Positions 12,191-22,502 of a DNA stretch of 64,000 nt are shown piece after piece. Both the position numbers and the translations under genes were made by a program. Source of the stretch: Schizochytrium sp. TIO01 (taxonomy: Eukaryota; Sar; Bigyra; Thraustochytrida; Thraustochytriidae). The notes beneath the pieces are model-generated. The model was not told the origin of the DNA and ran no database searches. It worked only from the letters and a program-made list of their open reading frames with translations. Within the stretch, counting starts at the first letter, position 1. Each line of letters opens with the position of its first letter. The stretch spans positions 308,600 to 372,599 of the forward strand of contig SMSO01000031.1 of the NCBI GenBank assembly GCA_004764695.1, written 5' to 3'.

Positions 12191-12262
12191 TCTCTCATAT
12201 TCTCTCTCATATTTTCTCTCACATTTTCTCTCATATTCTCTCTCATATTCTCTCTCATTTTC
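12191..12262. repeat. 12-bp tandem repeat, six copies
   Basis: Six near-identical copies of TCTCTCATATTC in a row, differing at one or two positions. The opposite strand could encode repeated Arg-Glu-Asn-Met, but no gene surrounds it. Confidence 0.85.
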
Positions 12263-12979
12263 AGAAGGTCGCTCACTTTATTAGTGCACACCTTTAACTG
12301 AAGCGCATTATCGTCTCAAGAGAGACGCGGAGTCGATGAAGCTCGAAAGGGCCCGTGCCTACTTGTTCCTGAGACTCGTGCATAATCGCGCTCGTGCCGC
12401 GGTTCCCGAGGTAGACAGCTCGAGGCAGGAGCTAGCTGCTGCCCAGGACGCCAGCTTCTGAAGAACCAACCAGCCCCCTGAAGGAGCAAGAAACTCCAGT
12501 TCCAGGCCCAGTTCTCAGCCTGCGCACTCGTGAGAGGCGATAGACCTCCCTCTCTTTAGGTCCCTTCTTCTCATTAGTAATGAATGACGAGATAAGGGTG
12601 TGTACCCTGCTTGCGATGTTGAGAACGCAGCGTCAAAACCCAGAACAACGCCCCCCTCGAGGTCCCCTGGCTGCACAGGGTCGGCGCCGAGTCTGTCTGT
12701 GCCTGGCCACGGAAGTCGCTAGCAAGACTCCACGGAGCTGGTCTCCATTGTCTTGAGCTCGTGAATCTTTCTAGTTGTGTACAATTTTGTAAGGTAAGTA
12801 TGTAGGGCGCCTAGTTTTGGAGAAACAACTGAAGATATGGTGTAATCTCGATGTAGATCTAGGGTGCAGACCGATGGAGCTCGACTTGCTCGAGCAGCCG
12901 GGGGCTCGGCTAACCTGGCGATCCCAGGCAGGGATCTTGTGCAGGCGCATGGGCGGGTCGGCTTCTTGAACGCACCCGG

Positions 12980-13008
12980 TTAGCTTGCTTGCTTGCTTGC
13001 TTGCTTGC
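12980..13008. repeat. (CTTG)n microsatellite
   Basis: About six to seven uninterrupted copies of CTTG in the GC-rich flank just before the island. Confidence 0.8.
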
Positions 13009-13239
13009 TTCACGATGCTGCGACGATCGCGACGAGCACCTGTCTGGACAAAGCTTAGCGCGACGCTGGGCGCTACATTCAAGTTCTAGCCGCCTTGAAG
13101 AGCAGCCGCATATGCTCGCGGACGCTTGCGACTTCTCCACGCGGATCTTGGGGCTTGCCTGCCTGCTTGCCTGGCTTTGCTCGCACTCAGCCCACAAGTA
13201 CTGCAAGGACTTGGGCGGGATGCCATCTTCGAAACTGTG

Positions 13240-14045
13240 TTGTCTAAGTTTGGTAGCACCACTGAATCTGTGTTTGCAACGTCGGCATCTAGCAAATATA
13301 AAAGAACATACAAAGACTTGATGTGCCTTTTGTACCTCCAAACATCTCCATATTTTATTCTCTTTGTAATCCTTAAGAATGAATTTTGCTTCGATGTAGC
13401 TTGTCTGCGTTCTATTATATCTTCACCTATTCTTCTAATTTCCGATATTGTTGTATTGCTTGTGTGAAAAAGATTGTATGAAACATTCAACATATCCTTA
13501 ATAAATCGCTTTAGAGGCAAGTCTTGTATAATACCTACTGCGATCCCAAGTGCCTTACAAAGAGAAATATGTATTGACCTTCGTTCTGCATTTCCCATCG
13601 ATGCGATGGAGTCATCGGGTGAGCATAATTCTTTTGCATTACTCAATGCAGTGATGACATCAGTGACAGAATACCGTGACTCAACATGGAACCAGACTTT
13701 AAGACAGTGTAAAGCAACTCTATATCTATAGGGTGTTGTATCAATATAGAACTAAAATCATCCTCCAACTGAAAGGCTTTCTGAACATATGCACAAGCCT
13801 TAGTGTAATCACCTTCATAATCTCTAAGTAAAAAACCTAACAAAATACAGGAGATTATAGTTGATTGCACAGTAACACTACCATAGTACCCGCTTAAAAA
13901 ATTTCTCCAGATGATCAATGGCGTCATGAAATCTATTGGGTTTTAAAAATAAGTAAACAATAGCCTCAATGGAACTCGCACGTTGTGCTTTAAAATGCTG
14001 AACGCAGTCACGTTCAAATACATTAACTGTCATTTCATTACTGAC
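13240..14045 (-). pseudogene. Decayed AT-rich minus-strand gene at the left edge of the island
   Basis: Reading leftwards, coding-like sequence runs in at least three pieces that change frame: one ending in TAG near 13880, a second from about 13880 to a TGA near 13643, and a third continuing to about 13240, where composition turns GC-rich and the protein becomes low-complexity. The pieces include long hydrophobic and helical stretches such as AIDHLEKFFKRVLW and LLRDYEGDYTKACAYVQKAF. I do not recognise the family. The upstream start lies near 14024. The pattern fits a gene broken by frameshifts and cut off at the island boundary, but assembly errors could mimic part of it. Confidence 0.4.
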
Positions 14046-14629
14046 TAGTTAGTCGAAAGCGCTCATAATGCTCATAGTAATGACGATAAAAAAGACCTCT
14101 TTCCCTCTTATAATACAATTAATATGAGGAATCGTAAGAATAAGGGGGTTAGCTTTGGAAAGAATGTTATTTGTTCTGATGTCTTGGTGACAAGTTCTCG
14201 CGAAGCTATCAGGACAAAAGTTGAAGAAAAACTCCCTGGGCTCTCTGGAGGCAGAGCCCTTCCACGAACTTTTCAAAAATGCGAAGCCACAAGCATCTTC
14301 TAGGAGCATTCGATTGAAACAGCTAGATCAGAGGGGGTAATTAAGAAAAAGACTTTTACATTCTGTCCCGAATGCACTCTAATTAATATGAAGAATCAGG
14401 AGCTTCTAAAAGCTTTCCCTCTTATAATACAATCAATATGGGAGATCGTTTTTCTTTGTTTTGGTTTGAAAAAAAAAGTGAAGGTGTTAGCTATTTCTGT
14501 ACGAGTTTTGCGTCACTGGTGCCCTACAATTTGTAAATTCATTTGACCATCAGAAGGATAAATTTATAGTAGTAAGCCATGTTATAAGTATAAATAAAAT
14601 TAAAATGAAGCAAGGGACTGTCAATCTGA
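14046..14629. other. Upstream region of the 1472-codon gene, with related short repeats
   Basis: AT-rich non-coding sequence. Near 14107-14135 and 14418-14446 there are two close copies of a block containing CCCTCTTATAATACAAT, each followed by AATATG and a short purine stretch. A third, partial copy (ATTAATATGAAGAATC) lies near 14380. These may be duplicated regulatory or terminal sequences. A minus-strand 86-codon frame (14309-14049) overlaps them and has no recognised motif. Confidence 0.45.
14583..14595 (+). promoter_or_regulatory. TATA-type promoter motif upstream of the 1472-codon gene
   Basis: TATAAGTATAAAT lies 35-47 bases before the ATG at 14630. Almost the same string, TATAAGTACAAAT, occurs at a similar distance before the RCC1 gene at 25842. 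The shared string and position suggest a promoter class of the island. Confidence 0.45.
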
Positions 14630-17600
14630 ATGGGAACTAGTGGGAAATATATCGAAGGAATACATGCCTGTAATTCATGTGGTGCGTATCTGTTCGAGTG
14701 TGATGACTGCGGGATGTTGAACGATGCATCGCGAAACATTTATGAACCGTGTATGTGCCCAACGAATGCATCTTTCTTTTGTAAGTGTGATGCTTCCCAT
14801 GCAAGAAGCTCAGCATCAGCGCCGCATTTCAAAACTCGCGATGGAGAAGATATTCCTTTAAAAAATATCTCTTTAACTGGTCCTTCCATTCTTGAGCTTT
14901 TTGGGCGATCTCGAGTTGATAAAACTAGTGCATTGTTTGGTTCTAGTGACCAACGAGCCATTATCCCGTCTGATATTCCTTACAAAGAGGATGACGGCAG
15001 AAATTTAGGAGATAGTACATACCTTTCGGCACTTGGTGACTCCAAGCGAACTGGGAAAAATATTCTTCTTACGCTTAACCGAAGAGAAAATGACGAGTTA
15101 TTGCACCGGAAGGAGGCTGAGTTGAAAAAGAATCAGTCGAATATAGCAGTCAGTATACCCTTTGTTGATTCCGTAACGCAGAGACAGAAAGAAGTTTTCT
15201 CATCGATGCTGGACGAAGTGAAGACAAAGGCAAGAGAGGAGAAAGTTGGTCTTGAAGAGAAAGTTCTCGAGCTTGGTAAAAAGATTGAAGCAGACGAGAT
15301 GGTTCGTAAGGGTCTAGAAAACGACATTAGAATACTGAAGCATTCCTTAAAATATATCCAAGCAACCAAAAACAATCAGACTGAAATGCTGGACAAGCTG
15401 AACCGTAAACTTGTTCAGGTCTCACAGCAAAAGAAAGACCTATCTACAGAAAATTCGAAATTAAAATCCCAGATTCTAGATAACATGGAAAGATATTCTT
15501 TTGACGAGAGTGAGGGTGGTGATGACTCCGATGGTTCGATCGACCCAGAATCGTTTAGTAATGGTCTCGAGGCTCTAAAGGAAGGAAATTTTATTTCAGA
15601 GACAGATGCTACAAACATTACAAACATTCTTTTACGTACCGATACAGAAGATGAGGAAAACATAGTAAGACGTCTCATTTGGAAACTTTTGAAAGGTCAG
15701 GGTAGCGACGAGGGTAAGCATGGTTTTCTGAGCTCCATTGATCCCTTAGAAAGAAGTAAAATAAAAGAAGCAGATTTCCAGCGTAAATTACAAGATCTAT
15801 TCTATTCAGGAAACCTTGAAGAGGATGAAATGGAAGCCCTGATGGAAGTGATAGATGAATGTACATATGGTGAACAGAGAGACGCGATGCTGTCTATTCT
15901 GAACTCAGTGATTAAGCACTATGACGAAACGATCCAATTCTCAGATAATGTTAGTATATGCTATCCAGAAATCAGCGGAGACACTACCAGACCTGAGAGA
16001 AAGGATATCGTAGAACTAATAGTGAAAAGTCTCAAGGAAATTTTCGGTTCAGCTTTCAGTTCAGATCAAATAGTGTCTGGTGTCGAACAAATGAAGACAC
16101 TTTTAACGGAGATCAGTGCAGAAAACTTACAAACGTCCAATCTAATTGATTTAGTTACAAAGAAATTAGAAGAAATTAAAGATCTTCAAGACAAATGTGA
16201 TACGAAGGATTTAACGAGCACTTTCACTGAAATGGTTGAATTAGTAGATGGTGTGAAAGAGTTTCATTTTGACTCTGAAAATAAAGATCCTGTGTGGATG
16301 CGACTTTTAACCTCAGGGGACGAACTACTTAATGAGAAGCTAACGACCTACGTTTCATTAGTAAACACGCTCAATGAGATTCTTAAACGCCCGGTGACTA
16401 CCGAAAACGTTGCTCAGCTGAAGAGTCAACTTGACAACCTAAAGACAGACTTCATCGAGGAAATCAAAACGATCGCAGGTTACAAGAAGAACATTGCTAC
16501 TATTGCGAGCAAGCTAAACTCTGTGGAAAGCTTAGAATTATTTGAACAAGTCAAAACTATTGAAACCAGACTGTCTGAGTTTAAAACAAATTTAGAAAGT
16601 GCTCAAACGCCAGTTCAAGAATTACCGGAGGAAAACGAAGTTACTGAAGTAAATCCTGAAATACCACCTCCTCCACCTTCGAGAGCTATTCCAAATCCTC
16701 CCGCCCTGCAGAGAAACCTGCTTTCGTCGCGAGTCTATACTTTGAAGGCACCAAAAGGTGAAATGAAATTGATCGAACCAGAATTGTACGATTTTCTGCT
16801 GAAGATTGCGGGTCTACCAAAGGAAGAAGGAAGTGGAGACATTCCTCACGTGAACAAGTCCCTTGATGAGTCTTCTTTAATGATTCCGAACCTACATGAG
16901 TTGACAACAGGATACTACCATCTCAACACTTTGTATGAGAATACGAAGGCCCTCTTGAAAAAGGGAACCGAAGAAGCAAAGGAGGCCTTGGAATTTGCGA
17001 AGAATGTGACAACGTTCGGGCGTTGGTCGAATTACACAGTCTATGCGAGATACATTATCTATAAGTTTATTCTTCTCCAAGATAAGAATAAGAAGACTAC
17101 TCTGACTAGCTTGGTAATTGCTTTGGGATTAAGAACAGAAGACGCAACCATCGATCGTCTCGCAGAAGCAATCATCTCAAGAATTATTGAGTCAGACACT
17201 ATCTCATCTGAGCAAGAAATAGAACTCAAAGGTGCTCAAGAACAGGAGAGGCTTGCAAAGGAAAAAGAATTGATCCTTCAATCTACGGAATTAGTAGATC
17301 TTTCTTCATTGAGCAATGAGAATGTTCAAGAACTTGCAGTTCAGGAATTAGGATCGAATAATGTCATGACGTCTGCAATGACCCCTTTGGAAATTACAAA
17401 GCTTTTCCAGGATGATGGAGCTTCTATTGGTGCCCTTCGATTCCTCTTCTATGAGATGTTTACTGAGTATGATGATAACAATGTCATCATTGCTCCTGAT
17501 GAGTCGGACATCAGTGATGATCGCTTAGAACCAATGATTAGACAATCAAACGTCTTCGAATCTCAAAAGACAAAATCGAAGACTTCATTCGACATGAACT

Positions 17601-19048
17601 ACCTCGAGAATAACAAATTTAAAAACCCAATTGTTGTTGAAGCTGATGACGAACTGTTACGTATCTTGGATTTGGTATTCAAGAAAGCAGATAGTTCGGA
17701 TCTTACAGATGACGATATCGATAATCAGACATTTGCTTACTTTTACCGGTCAATGATCGGACCTTTTGCACAGTATAAGGACACAATTATCGATGGGACA
17801 GAAATGGAAAAGCTGGTCTCGTTAGTAACGGGACGCCTCCGAAAAATCTTGAATCTTCTTAAGCATAGTGAGCAAATTATGAATCAGAAGAAGATACAAT
17901 TTGAAGAAATCGACTCACTACAGTTCACTAACAAAAGTATCAACGATTTTATTGATGAGATTAGATTTCTGTTGTTGAATCTGGTCTCTTTGAAGGAAGC
18001 GAACTTTACAGGTGCAGCGAAGAAAGAAGTAGAATATTTGCATATTCTCTTCAGAGTAGTTGGAATTGAGGCAACCTTTAGAAATGTCCTGTATCGTCGC
18101 CTCTTCCTGATTGCCGATAAGAAAGAGCACCGAGGAATCGTGGAGGAGGATATGATCCCCAATGGATTTTCAATGGTTGGTGCCTTGGATTTGGCGCCAT
18201 TAATGCTTTTGAAAACAATTAATACACTTTGTGGGAAAAAGGAGTTCACAGATGACGAAGTGAAACAATACCTCGCAGTGGAAGTATTGACACTGATGAA
18301 TTTCTTCACAGGGCACTTTGAAGGACATAATCGAGGTGATCTAGAAGAAATCTTTAGCAAGTCAGATGTTAAGAATTTCCGTACTATTGTCTCACCGCAA
18401 GAGGAAATGACGGCAAAGGTGACCCCGCTTGTCTGTCATGACGTAGTACCAGCACTCTTTAATAAGGATAGCCAAAACGTCACGCCTTTTGATGTAGAAC
18501 TAAAAATGGCCTGGAAAAAAACTGATAAAAACTCATTTGTGAACATTGGTGATCCATATGTTTCAAGAATGGAGTCTTTGAAAATCTTTCAGTTAATTCA
18601 ACAAAGACTCGGCGATCTAAAACCAATTTTCCCTGACATTGGACCGCAAATATCATCTGTTTCAGAACTTAAGACTCTTCAAATTTATGACACAAAGCAA
18701 GAGGAAGCTCAATCAGTGGAACTTGTCGGTGACATCTACACAAGAAGTGAAGAGAAAAAGTTTGCTCTGAAGTTCATTGTCAAGAATTTATTAGTTGAGA
18801 ATGAATACTTCAAATTAGACAATCCCACTAAAAATTTACCCAAGGTCAACCCGAGTGCGTCACAACAGTCTTGTATTCTAACGGTATTTCTGAATGATTA
18901 CATCAAGGTTTGCTTACACCAAGATTCGTATAACTTACTTCCAAAACACAAATTTCAATCTGAACTTCAGTTTGCAGGAAAAATCTTTGATGAAGATGAT
19001 GAGGAAATTGTATCTTTAGTATTGGGCATAATGAGGGAGGAAACTTAA
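14630..19048 (+). CDS. 1472-residue orphan protein with cysteine-rich N-terminus and coiled coil
   Basis: A single uninterrupted frame of 4.4 kb starting at ATG 14630. I do not recognise the family. The first 57 residues carry eight cysteines as C14xxC17, C24xxC27, C41xC43 and C51xC53, suggesting two zinc sites. Residues about 165-290 are strongly coiled-coil, rich in Lys and Glu with heptad leucines. Acidic helical segments follow, then a proline-rich linker near 680 (PPPPPSRAIPNPP) and a second large, mostly helical half. I see no signal peptide or membrane span. Base composition is AT-rich like the rest of the island. Being long, intact and next to virus-type genes, it could be a viral structural or inner-virion protein, but that is only context. 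Confidence 0.85.
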   Translation: MGTSGKYIEGIHACNSCGAYLFECDDCGMLNDASRNIYEPCMCPTNASFFCKCDASHARSSASAPHFKTRDGEDIPLKNISLTGPSILELFGRSRVDKTSALFGSSDQRAIIPSDIPYKEDDGRNLGDSTYLSALGDSKRTGKNILLTLNRRENDELLHRKEAELKKNQSNIAVSIPFVDSVTQRQKEVFSSMLDEVKTKAREEKVGLEEKVLELGKKIEADEMVRKGLENDIRILKHSLKYIQATKNNQTEMLDKLNRKLVQVSQQKKDLSTENSKLKSQILDNMERYSFDESEGGDDSDGSIDPESFSNGLEALKEGNFISETDATNITNILLRTDTEDEENIVRRLIWKLLKGQGSDEGKHGFLSSIDPLERSKIKEADFQRKLQDLFYSGNLEEDEMEALMEVIDECTYGEQRDAMLSILNSVIKHYDETIQFSDNVSICYPEISGDTTRPERKDIVELIVKSLKEIFGSAFSSDQIVSGVEQMKTLLTEISAENLQTSNLIDLVTKKLEEIKDLQDKCDTKDLTSTFTEMVELVDGVKEFHFDSENKDPVWMRLLTSGDELLNEKLTTYVSLVNTLNEILKRPVTTENVAQLKSQLDNLKTDFIEEIKTIAGYKKNIATIASKLNSVESLELFEQVKTIETRLSEFKTNLESAQTPVQELPEENEVTEVNPEIPPPPPSRAIPNPPALQRNLLSSRVYTLKAPKGEMKLIEPELYDFLLKIAGLPKEEGSGDIPHVNKSLDESSLMIPNLHELTTGYYHLNTLYENTKALLKKGTEEAKEALEFAKNVTTFGRWSNYTVYARYIIYKFILLQDKNKKTTLTSLVIALGLRTEDATIDRLAEAIISRIIESDTISSEQEIELKGAQEQERLAKEKELILQSTELVDLSSLSNENVQELAVQELGSNNVMTSAMTPLEITKLFQDDGASIGALRFLFYEMFTEYDDNNVIIAPDESDISDDRLEPMIRQSNVFESQKTKSKTSFDMNYLENNKFKNPIVVEADDELLRILDLVFKKADSSDLTDDDIDNQTFAYFYRSMIGPFAQYKDTIIDGTEMEKLVSLVTGRLRKILNLLKHSEQIMNQKKIQFEEIDSLQFTNKSINDFIDEIRFLLLNLVSLKEANFTGAAKKEVEYLHILFRVVGIEATFRNVLYRRLFLIADKKEHRGIVEEDMIPNGFSMVGALDLAPLMLLKTINTLCGKKEFTDDEVKQYLAVEVLTLMNFFTGHFEGHNRGDLEEIFSKSDVKNFRTIVSPQEEMTAKVTPLVCHDVVPALFNKDSQNVTPFDVELKMAWKKTDKNSFVNIGDPYVSRMESLKIFQLIQQRLGDLKPIFPDIGPQISSVSELKTLQIYDTKQEEAQSVELVGDIYTRSEEKKFALKFIVKNLLVENEYFKLDNPTKNLPKVNPSASQQSCILTVFLNDYIKVCLHQDSYNLLPKHKFQSELQFAGKIFDEDDEEIVSLVLGIMREET

Positions 19049-19216
19049 TTACCTCCCTTTGTTAAAATATCTTGAAAGACAGATTACAGGGAACTTTCAA
19101 ATTAGGATTTAAATTAATGAAGTATCATATCTTCTTCTATTCTGTATGAACAATATTATTATTATTATTATTATTTAAAACTAAGGGAACCATGACCTTG
19201 AAATGACTTGGCATTA
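19049..19216. other. Short convergent gap with (ATT)n
   Basis: Only 168 bases separate two convergent genes. The gap contains about seven ATT/ATTATT repeats near 19153-19176, which may fall in both 3' ends. Confidence 0.5.
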
Positions 19217-21871
19217 TTAGACAATCTCGTTGTTCTCTAGATGCGCCTCTGTATTGTTGGTCCTTGACAAAGTCCGGAAATCCTTTGCCGAGTCAATGCC
19301 AAATGCCTCCGCGAGCAGGTTAAAATCTTCTTCGCGGAGGGCTTCGCTGCGAGACTTCTTGCTGCGCTCCAGGTCGATAAACTTCACATTGCTAGCATCA
19401 TCGACAACAATATTCCGCAATGCCACATCTCCATGGATAAAACCAGCCTTATGGATCTTGTCAAGAGCTAAAGCAGCCTTCCAGTACAGTTCCTCAAGTC
19501 CACCGTACTCTTCTAATTCCTGCGTATGTAGATCGCACAGTGATTTACCACACTGCTCCGTCGCAAAAACTACCAGGTTCAGAGTCTCGTCGAGACCGCA
19601 AGCTGTTACCCGTGGTACTACATCACCCTGCAGCGCGTGCAGAGCTGCGTATACTTGACCCTCATGTCCAAGTGCATACGCAGAATCATGCAGTGCGTAA
19701 GTCGTCTTGACGAAGCTAGAGACGCCGTTGATCATGATGTCCGGATATCCTACGGCTTTACCGCCCAAAACAGTTCGCATATTGGGGGTCTCCAAGTTAG
19801 GGCCCAGTTGAAACGCAGCAAAAACGGCAGCATTTCTTTGTGGTCCACGATTTCTAGATCTGCGTGCCCTTGTGGAGTTGCCATTCCGACTTGTACTATT
19901 GTTAGTACTGGCGCTAGAACTGCCTTCCGAAGAACGTTGTTCGACTGAAACAACGACTTTGCCTTTTATAATAGTATCCACGACTGTTTTTGTGTCGTCA
20001 CTTCCGTCCTTTAGCCATTCTAAGTTCATATTATCACGGGTAGGGTTGTGATCTTTAAGTGCACGATAGAGAAAAACGAGCCACGCTTGACCAAGTGACC
20101 AGTTCCCTGGATTGGAACGACCTTCGTTATCGTTTCTATTTGAGTAGAAAGCTTCGCTCACCTTAACAGTCCGATTTTTGGAATCGCGACGGAAAAAGTA
20201 CGTCTGCGGTCCATTCGTCAATGCACCAAAATTAACGGCTGTAGACACCATGTAAAGACAAAGTTGGGCAACGGGACTTTTTATAGTACGAACAACCGGA
20301 CTTCTCCTCTTCGCGGCGCGAGGAAGAGGTTCTCTCACTTCAGTTTCTTCAATGACCTGTTGAAATTTCTTGTATTTATCAGGATTTTCCTTTTTTGCAA
20401 CCTCTTTGTTTCTAGGTGCCCACTTTTCGAGGTAGTAGCTATTAATCAGATCAATAGGACGTTCCTTCAAGGTTCCAGGTGTCTTGCACTCGAGCATAGT
20501 CATCATTGCCTTGGTCAACAGGGTATTTAGCTTAGCAGATAGTTCTTCGCGCCTTTTTCCTCTCGTGTTAACCTCATCCCTCAGTTGCTCACGAATCTCC
20601 TCCTCTTTATTCACATCCGTGACAGATATTTGCACATCAACCCTTCGATGATAAATAGACGCTGCAACTTGTATTGCTGCTTCCATTTTTGTGTCGATCT
20701 CAACGTTTTGGTTTTCCCCGACTGTTATTATGTCGGATAAAACATCCGTCATTCCAACGTCTAAAATGTACCCCAATATCTTCATCATGTATCCATGGAC
20801 TTCAGATTCTGGGAAACAATCATAGGATCTATCACGCAGAGCATAATATTTTCCAGTGAACATGTTCCTCTTTCTGGAGAACAGTTCAATTGCAGCATCA
20901 GACTCGGGATCCTTCTCAATTTCCCAACCTTCAGCGTAGAGTGGCATGAAGTATTCAGGGACCTCTGTCGTAGCTTTCGACATCTGTGATGTCTGGGCTT
21001 TTCGACCCTTCGGCTTCTCGCGTTGTGCGGAACTTTCGGCAGCGGACTGGCTCACAGCAACTCGCTTTGCTCTATCATCGAATGAGTCTTCGCGGTCCTC
21101 TTCGTCTTCGCGGTCCTCTTCGTCTTCATTCTCTACGTCTTGACGGTTCCTTTTCGACGTTGTTGAAAAGATTCGCTTGGTTTCGATCGTTGCTGGATCT
21201 TGAGCGAAGTGATCCCAGATGGTTGCAGTGTCTTCGAAAGTAAGAATTTTCTTGATTAACTCGTCGCTGTAGGCGTCGTTTGCATCTTCATCTTCATCTG
21301 GAAGAAGGCTTCCTTCATTACGAAGCTGCTCAACGCGAGAACGCAGCTTTCTCTTCAAGCGTCTATTTTGAATAAGCTCTACCATCTGTTCGTCGTCATT
21401 AACGAGAGCGATGACCTCCTCCGCAGACATTTGGCTGATAACTTCCGGAGTCAGTGAAGTAGGACGGCTGGACGAAGAAGAGGGTTCCCAGGTGTTTGCG
21501 GACCTTATTTCCAGATCCGCGATTTTCTGAAGTAATTCGTCTTTACGCTTTCGATTTTCCTTTTTACTTTTCCCCGGAAGAAGAAGACTCTCTGTCGCTA
21601 ACGAAGTAATGTGGAGCTGAAGATCTCCGAGAAGGTCGTCATCTTGAATAAGCTCTAGCATACGTTCGTCGTCGTCAACGAGAGCGATGAGCTCCTCCAC
21701 AGACATTTGACCGATATCTTCCTGAGTCAGTGGAGGAGGAGGACGGCTGGACGAAGAAGAGGGTAGCATGGCTCTCCCTGCTGATGCGACGGCAGAGATA
21801 CCGCGTCTAAGTACCGATCGCTTGCCCCTTCCAGCATCACCGCCACGTCTTTGGTCATCGTTGTCAGCCAT
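19217..21871 (-). CDS. REase-like plus protein-kinase-like protein resembling CR (Crinkler/RHS-type) effectors
   Basis: The first in-frame ATG is at 21871, giving 884 residues. The N-terminus contains two copies of a 50-60 residue unit (about 45-105 and 140-200), each with QMS(V/A)EE(L/V)IALV(D/N)DDE and ending in SLLP. An acidic, Arg-rich linker follows. Residues about 370-620 look like a restriction-endonuclease fold: LECKTPGTL near 460 has the ExK motif, and FGALTNGPQTYFFRRD near 550 is typical of type I/CR nuclease-like domains. The C-terminus is kinase-like: HGDVALRNIVVDD near 815 is the catalytic loop and FIDLE replaces DFG. I see no clear glycine loop. REase-kinase combinations are known in CR effector families with transposon links. 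Composition is less AT-rich than the neighbours, so it may be host-derived or a later arrival. Confidence 0.6.
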   Translation of the reverse strand: MADNDDQRRGGDAGRGKRSVLRRGISAVASAGRAMLPSSSSSRPPPPLTQEDIGQMSVEELIALVDDDERMLELIQDDDLLGDLQLHITSLATESLLLPGKSKKENRKRKDELLQKIADLEIRSANTWEPSSSSSRPTSLTPEVISQMSAEEVIALVNDDEQMVELIQNRRLKRKLRSRVEQLRNEGSLLPDEDEDANDAYSDELIKKILTFEDTATIWDHFAQDPATIETKRIFSTTSKRNRQDVENEDEEDREDEEDREDSFDDRAKRVAVSQSAAESSAQREKPKGRKAQTSQMSKATTEVPEYFMPLYAEGWEIEKDPESDAAIELFSRKRNMFTGKYYALRDRSYDCFPESEVHGYMMKILGYILDVGMTDVLSDIITVGENQNVEIDTKMEAAIQVAASIYHRRVDVQISVTDVNKEEEIREQLRDEVNTRGKRREELSAKLNTLLTKAMMTMLECKTPGTLKERPIDLINSYYLEKWAPRNKEVAKKENPDKYKKFQQVIEETEVREPLPRAAKRRSPVVRTIKSPVAQLCLYMVSTAVNFGALTNGPQTYFFRRDSKNRTVKVSEAFYSNRNDNEGRSNPGNWSLGQAWLVFLYRALKDHNPTRDNMNLEWLKDGSDDTKTVVDTIIKGKVVVSVEQRSSEGSSSASTNNSTSRNGNSTRARRSRNRGPQRNAAVFAAFQLGPNLETPNMRTVLGGKAVGYPDIMINGVSSFVKTTYALHDSAYALGHEGQVYAALHALQGDVVPRVTACGLDETLNLVVFATEQCGKSLCDLHTQELEEYGGLEELYWKAALALDKIHKAGFIHGDVALRNIVVDDASNVKFIDLERSKKSRSEALREEDFNLLAEAFGIDSAKDFRTLSRTNNTEAHLENNEIV

Positions 21872-22502
21872 TTTTCCTTGTTTCGGTTTTGCAGGGCTAT
21901 TTGCTTTTTCTTTTGCTGGAGTGAAGGCGCGTGCAGCAGTGGAAACAGAGGTAGTGTGATGTGAGGGGGAAAAAAGAAGGAAAACTTTACTTTCGTCTAT
22001 CACTGTCGATAGAATTAAATCTACTCTACTCAAAGTCCTCTAATGACACTAGATAGTACCTTCCTAGTATCTACTTGACTCCTTTCTTTTCTTTTTTTTT
22101 TTCAATTAAAAAATAAAATAAAAGATAGTTTGCCTAATTGATTAAGTATCTGAACTGTTTAAAAAAAAATAAGTCGTCTTTTTTTGTCTACCAGAGAGAT
22201 GGGAAAACACAAAAAAGTATAGGTGTGTGGGTTGTGTATTCTTCCCCCGCTCGACTTGAGAAAAGCGTACCCCTGTTTCATAAAAGGGTAGCTCGTAGGA
22301 TAGTTGAGTCATTCTGAACTCCGAGAATGCGGTTCCAATAAATCAAGAATTAATGAAGGGAGTGGAAAACTCCTAATTGACCAGTAAACTAAACTAAACT
22401 ATTCATTTCTTTTCTTTTCTTTTCTTATTAAAAACTAAATAGTCGACTCCCAGATATAAGGTTGGTTACCTTTTTTTTTTCTCTTTCGTGTTTTCAATCT
22501 TG
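21872..22502. other. Intergenic AT-rich gap
   Basis: About 630 bases between two minus-strand genes with several homopolymer A and T runs (22090-22190, 22470-22480) and TTTTC repeats near 22407. I see no gene. It should contain the 5' leader and promoter of the REase/kinase gene. Confidence 0.5.

Larger units (their letters stand above)
10958..13240. other. Gene-free flank left of the AT-rich island, with simple repeats
   Basis: No convincing gene here. It contains an (AATG)n run near 11947-11974, a 12-base tandem repeat at 12191-12262, and a (CTTG)n run near 12980-13008 with degenerate copies near 13150-13175. From about 12300 to 13200 the sequence is distinctly GC-richer than what follows, so the compositional edge of the island lies near 13.2-13.3 kb. 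Confidence 0.5.

Noticed and set aside
12910-13341. Minus-strand frame with a C2H2-like piece
   Set aside because: Only one partial finger-like segment, followed by translation of CTTG simple repeats; not convincing as a gene.
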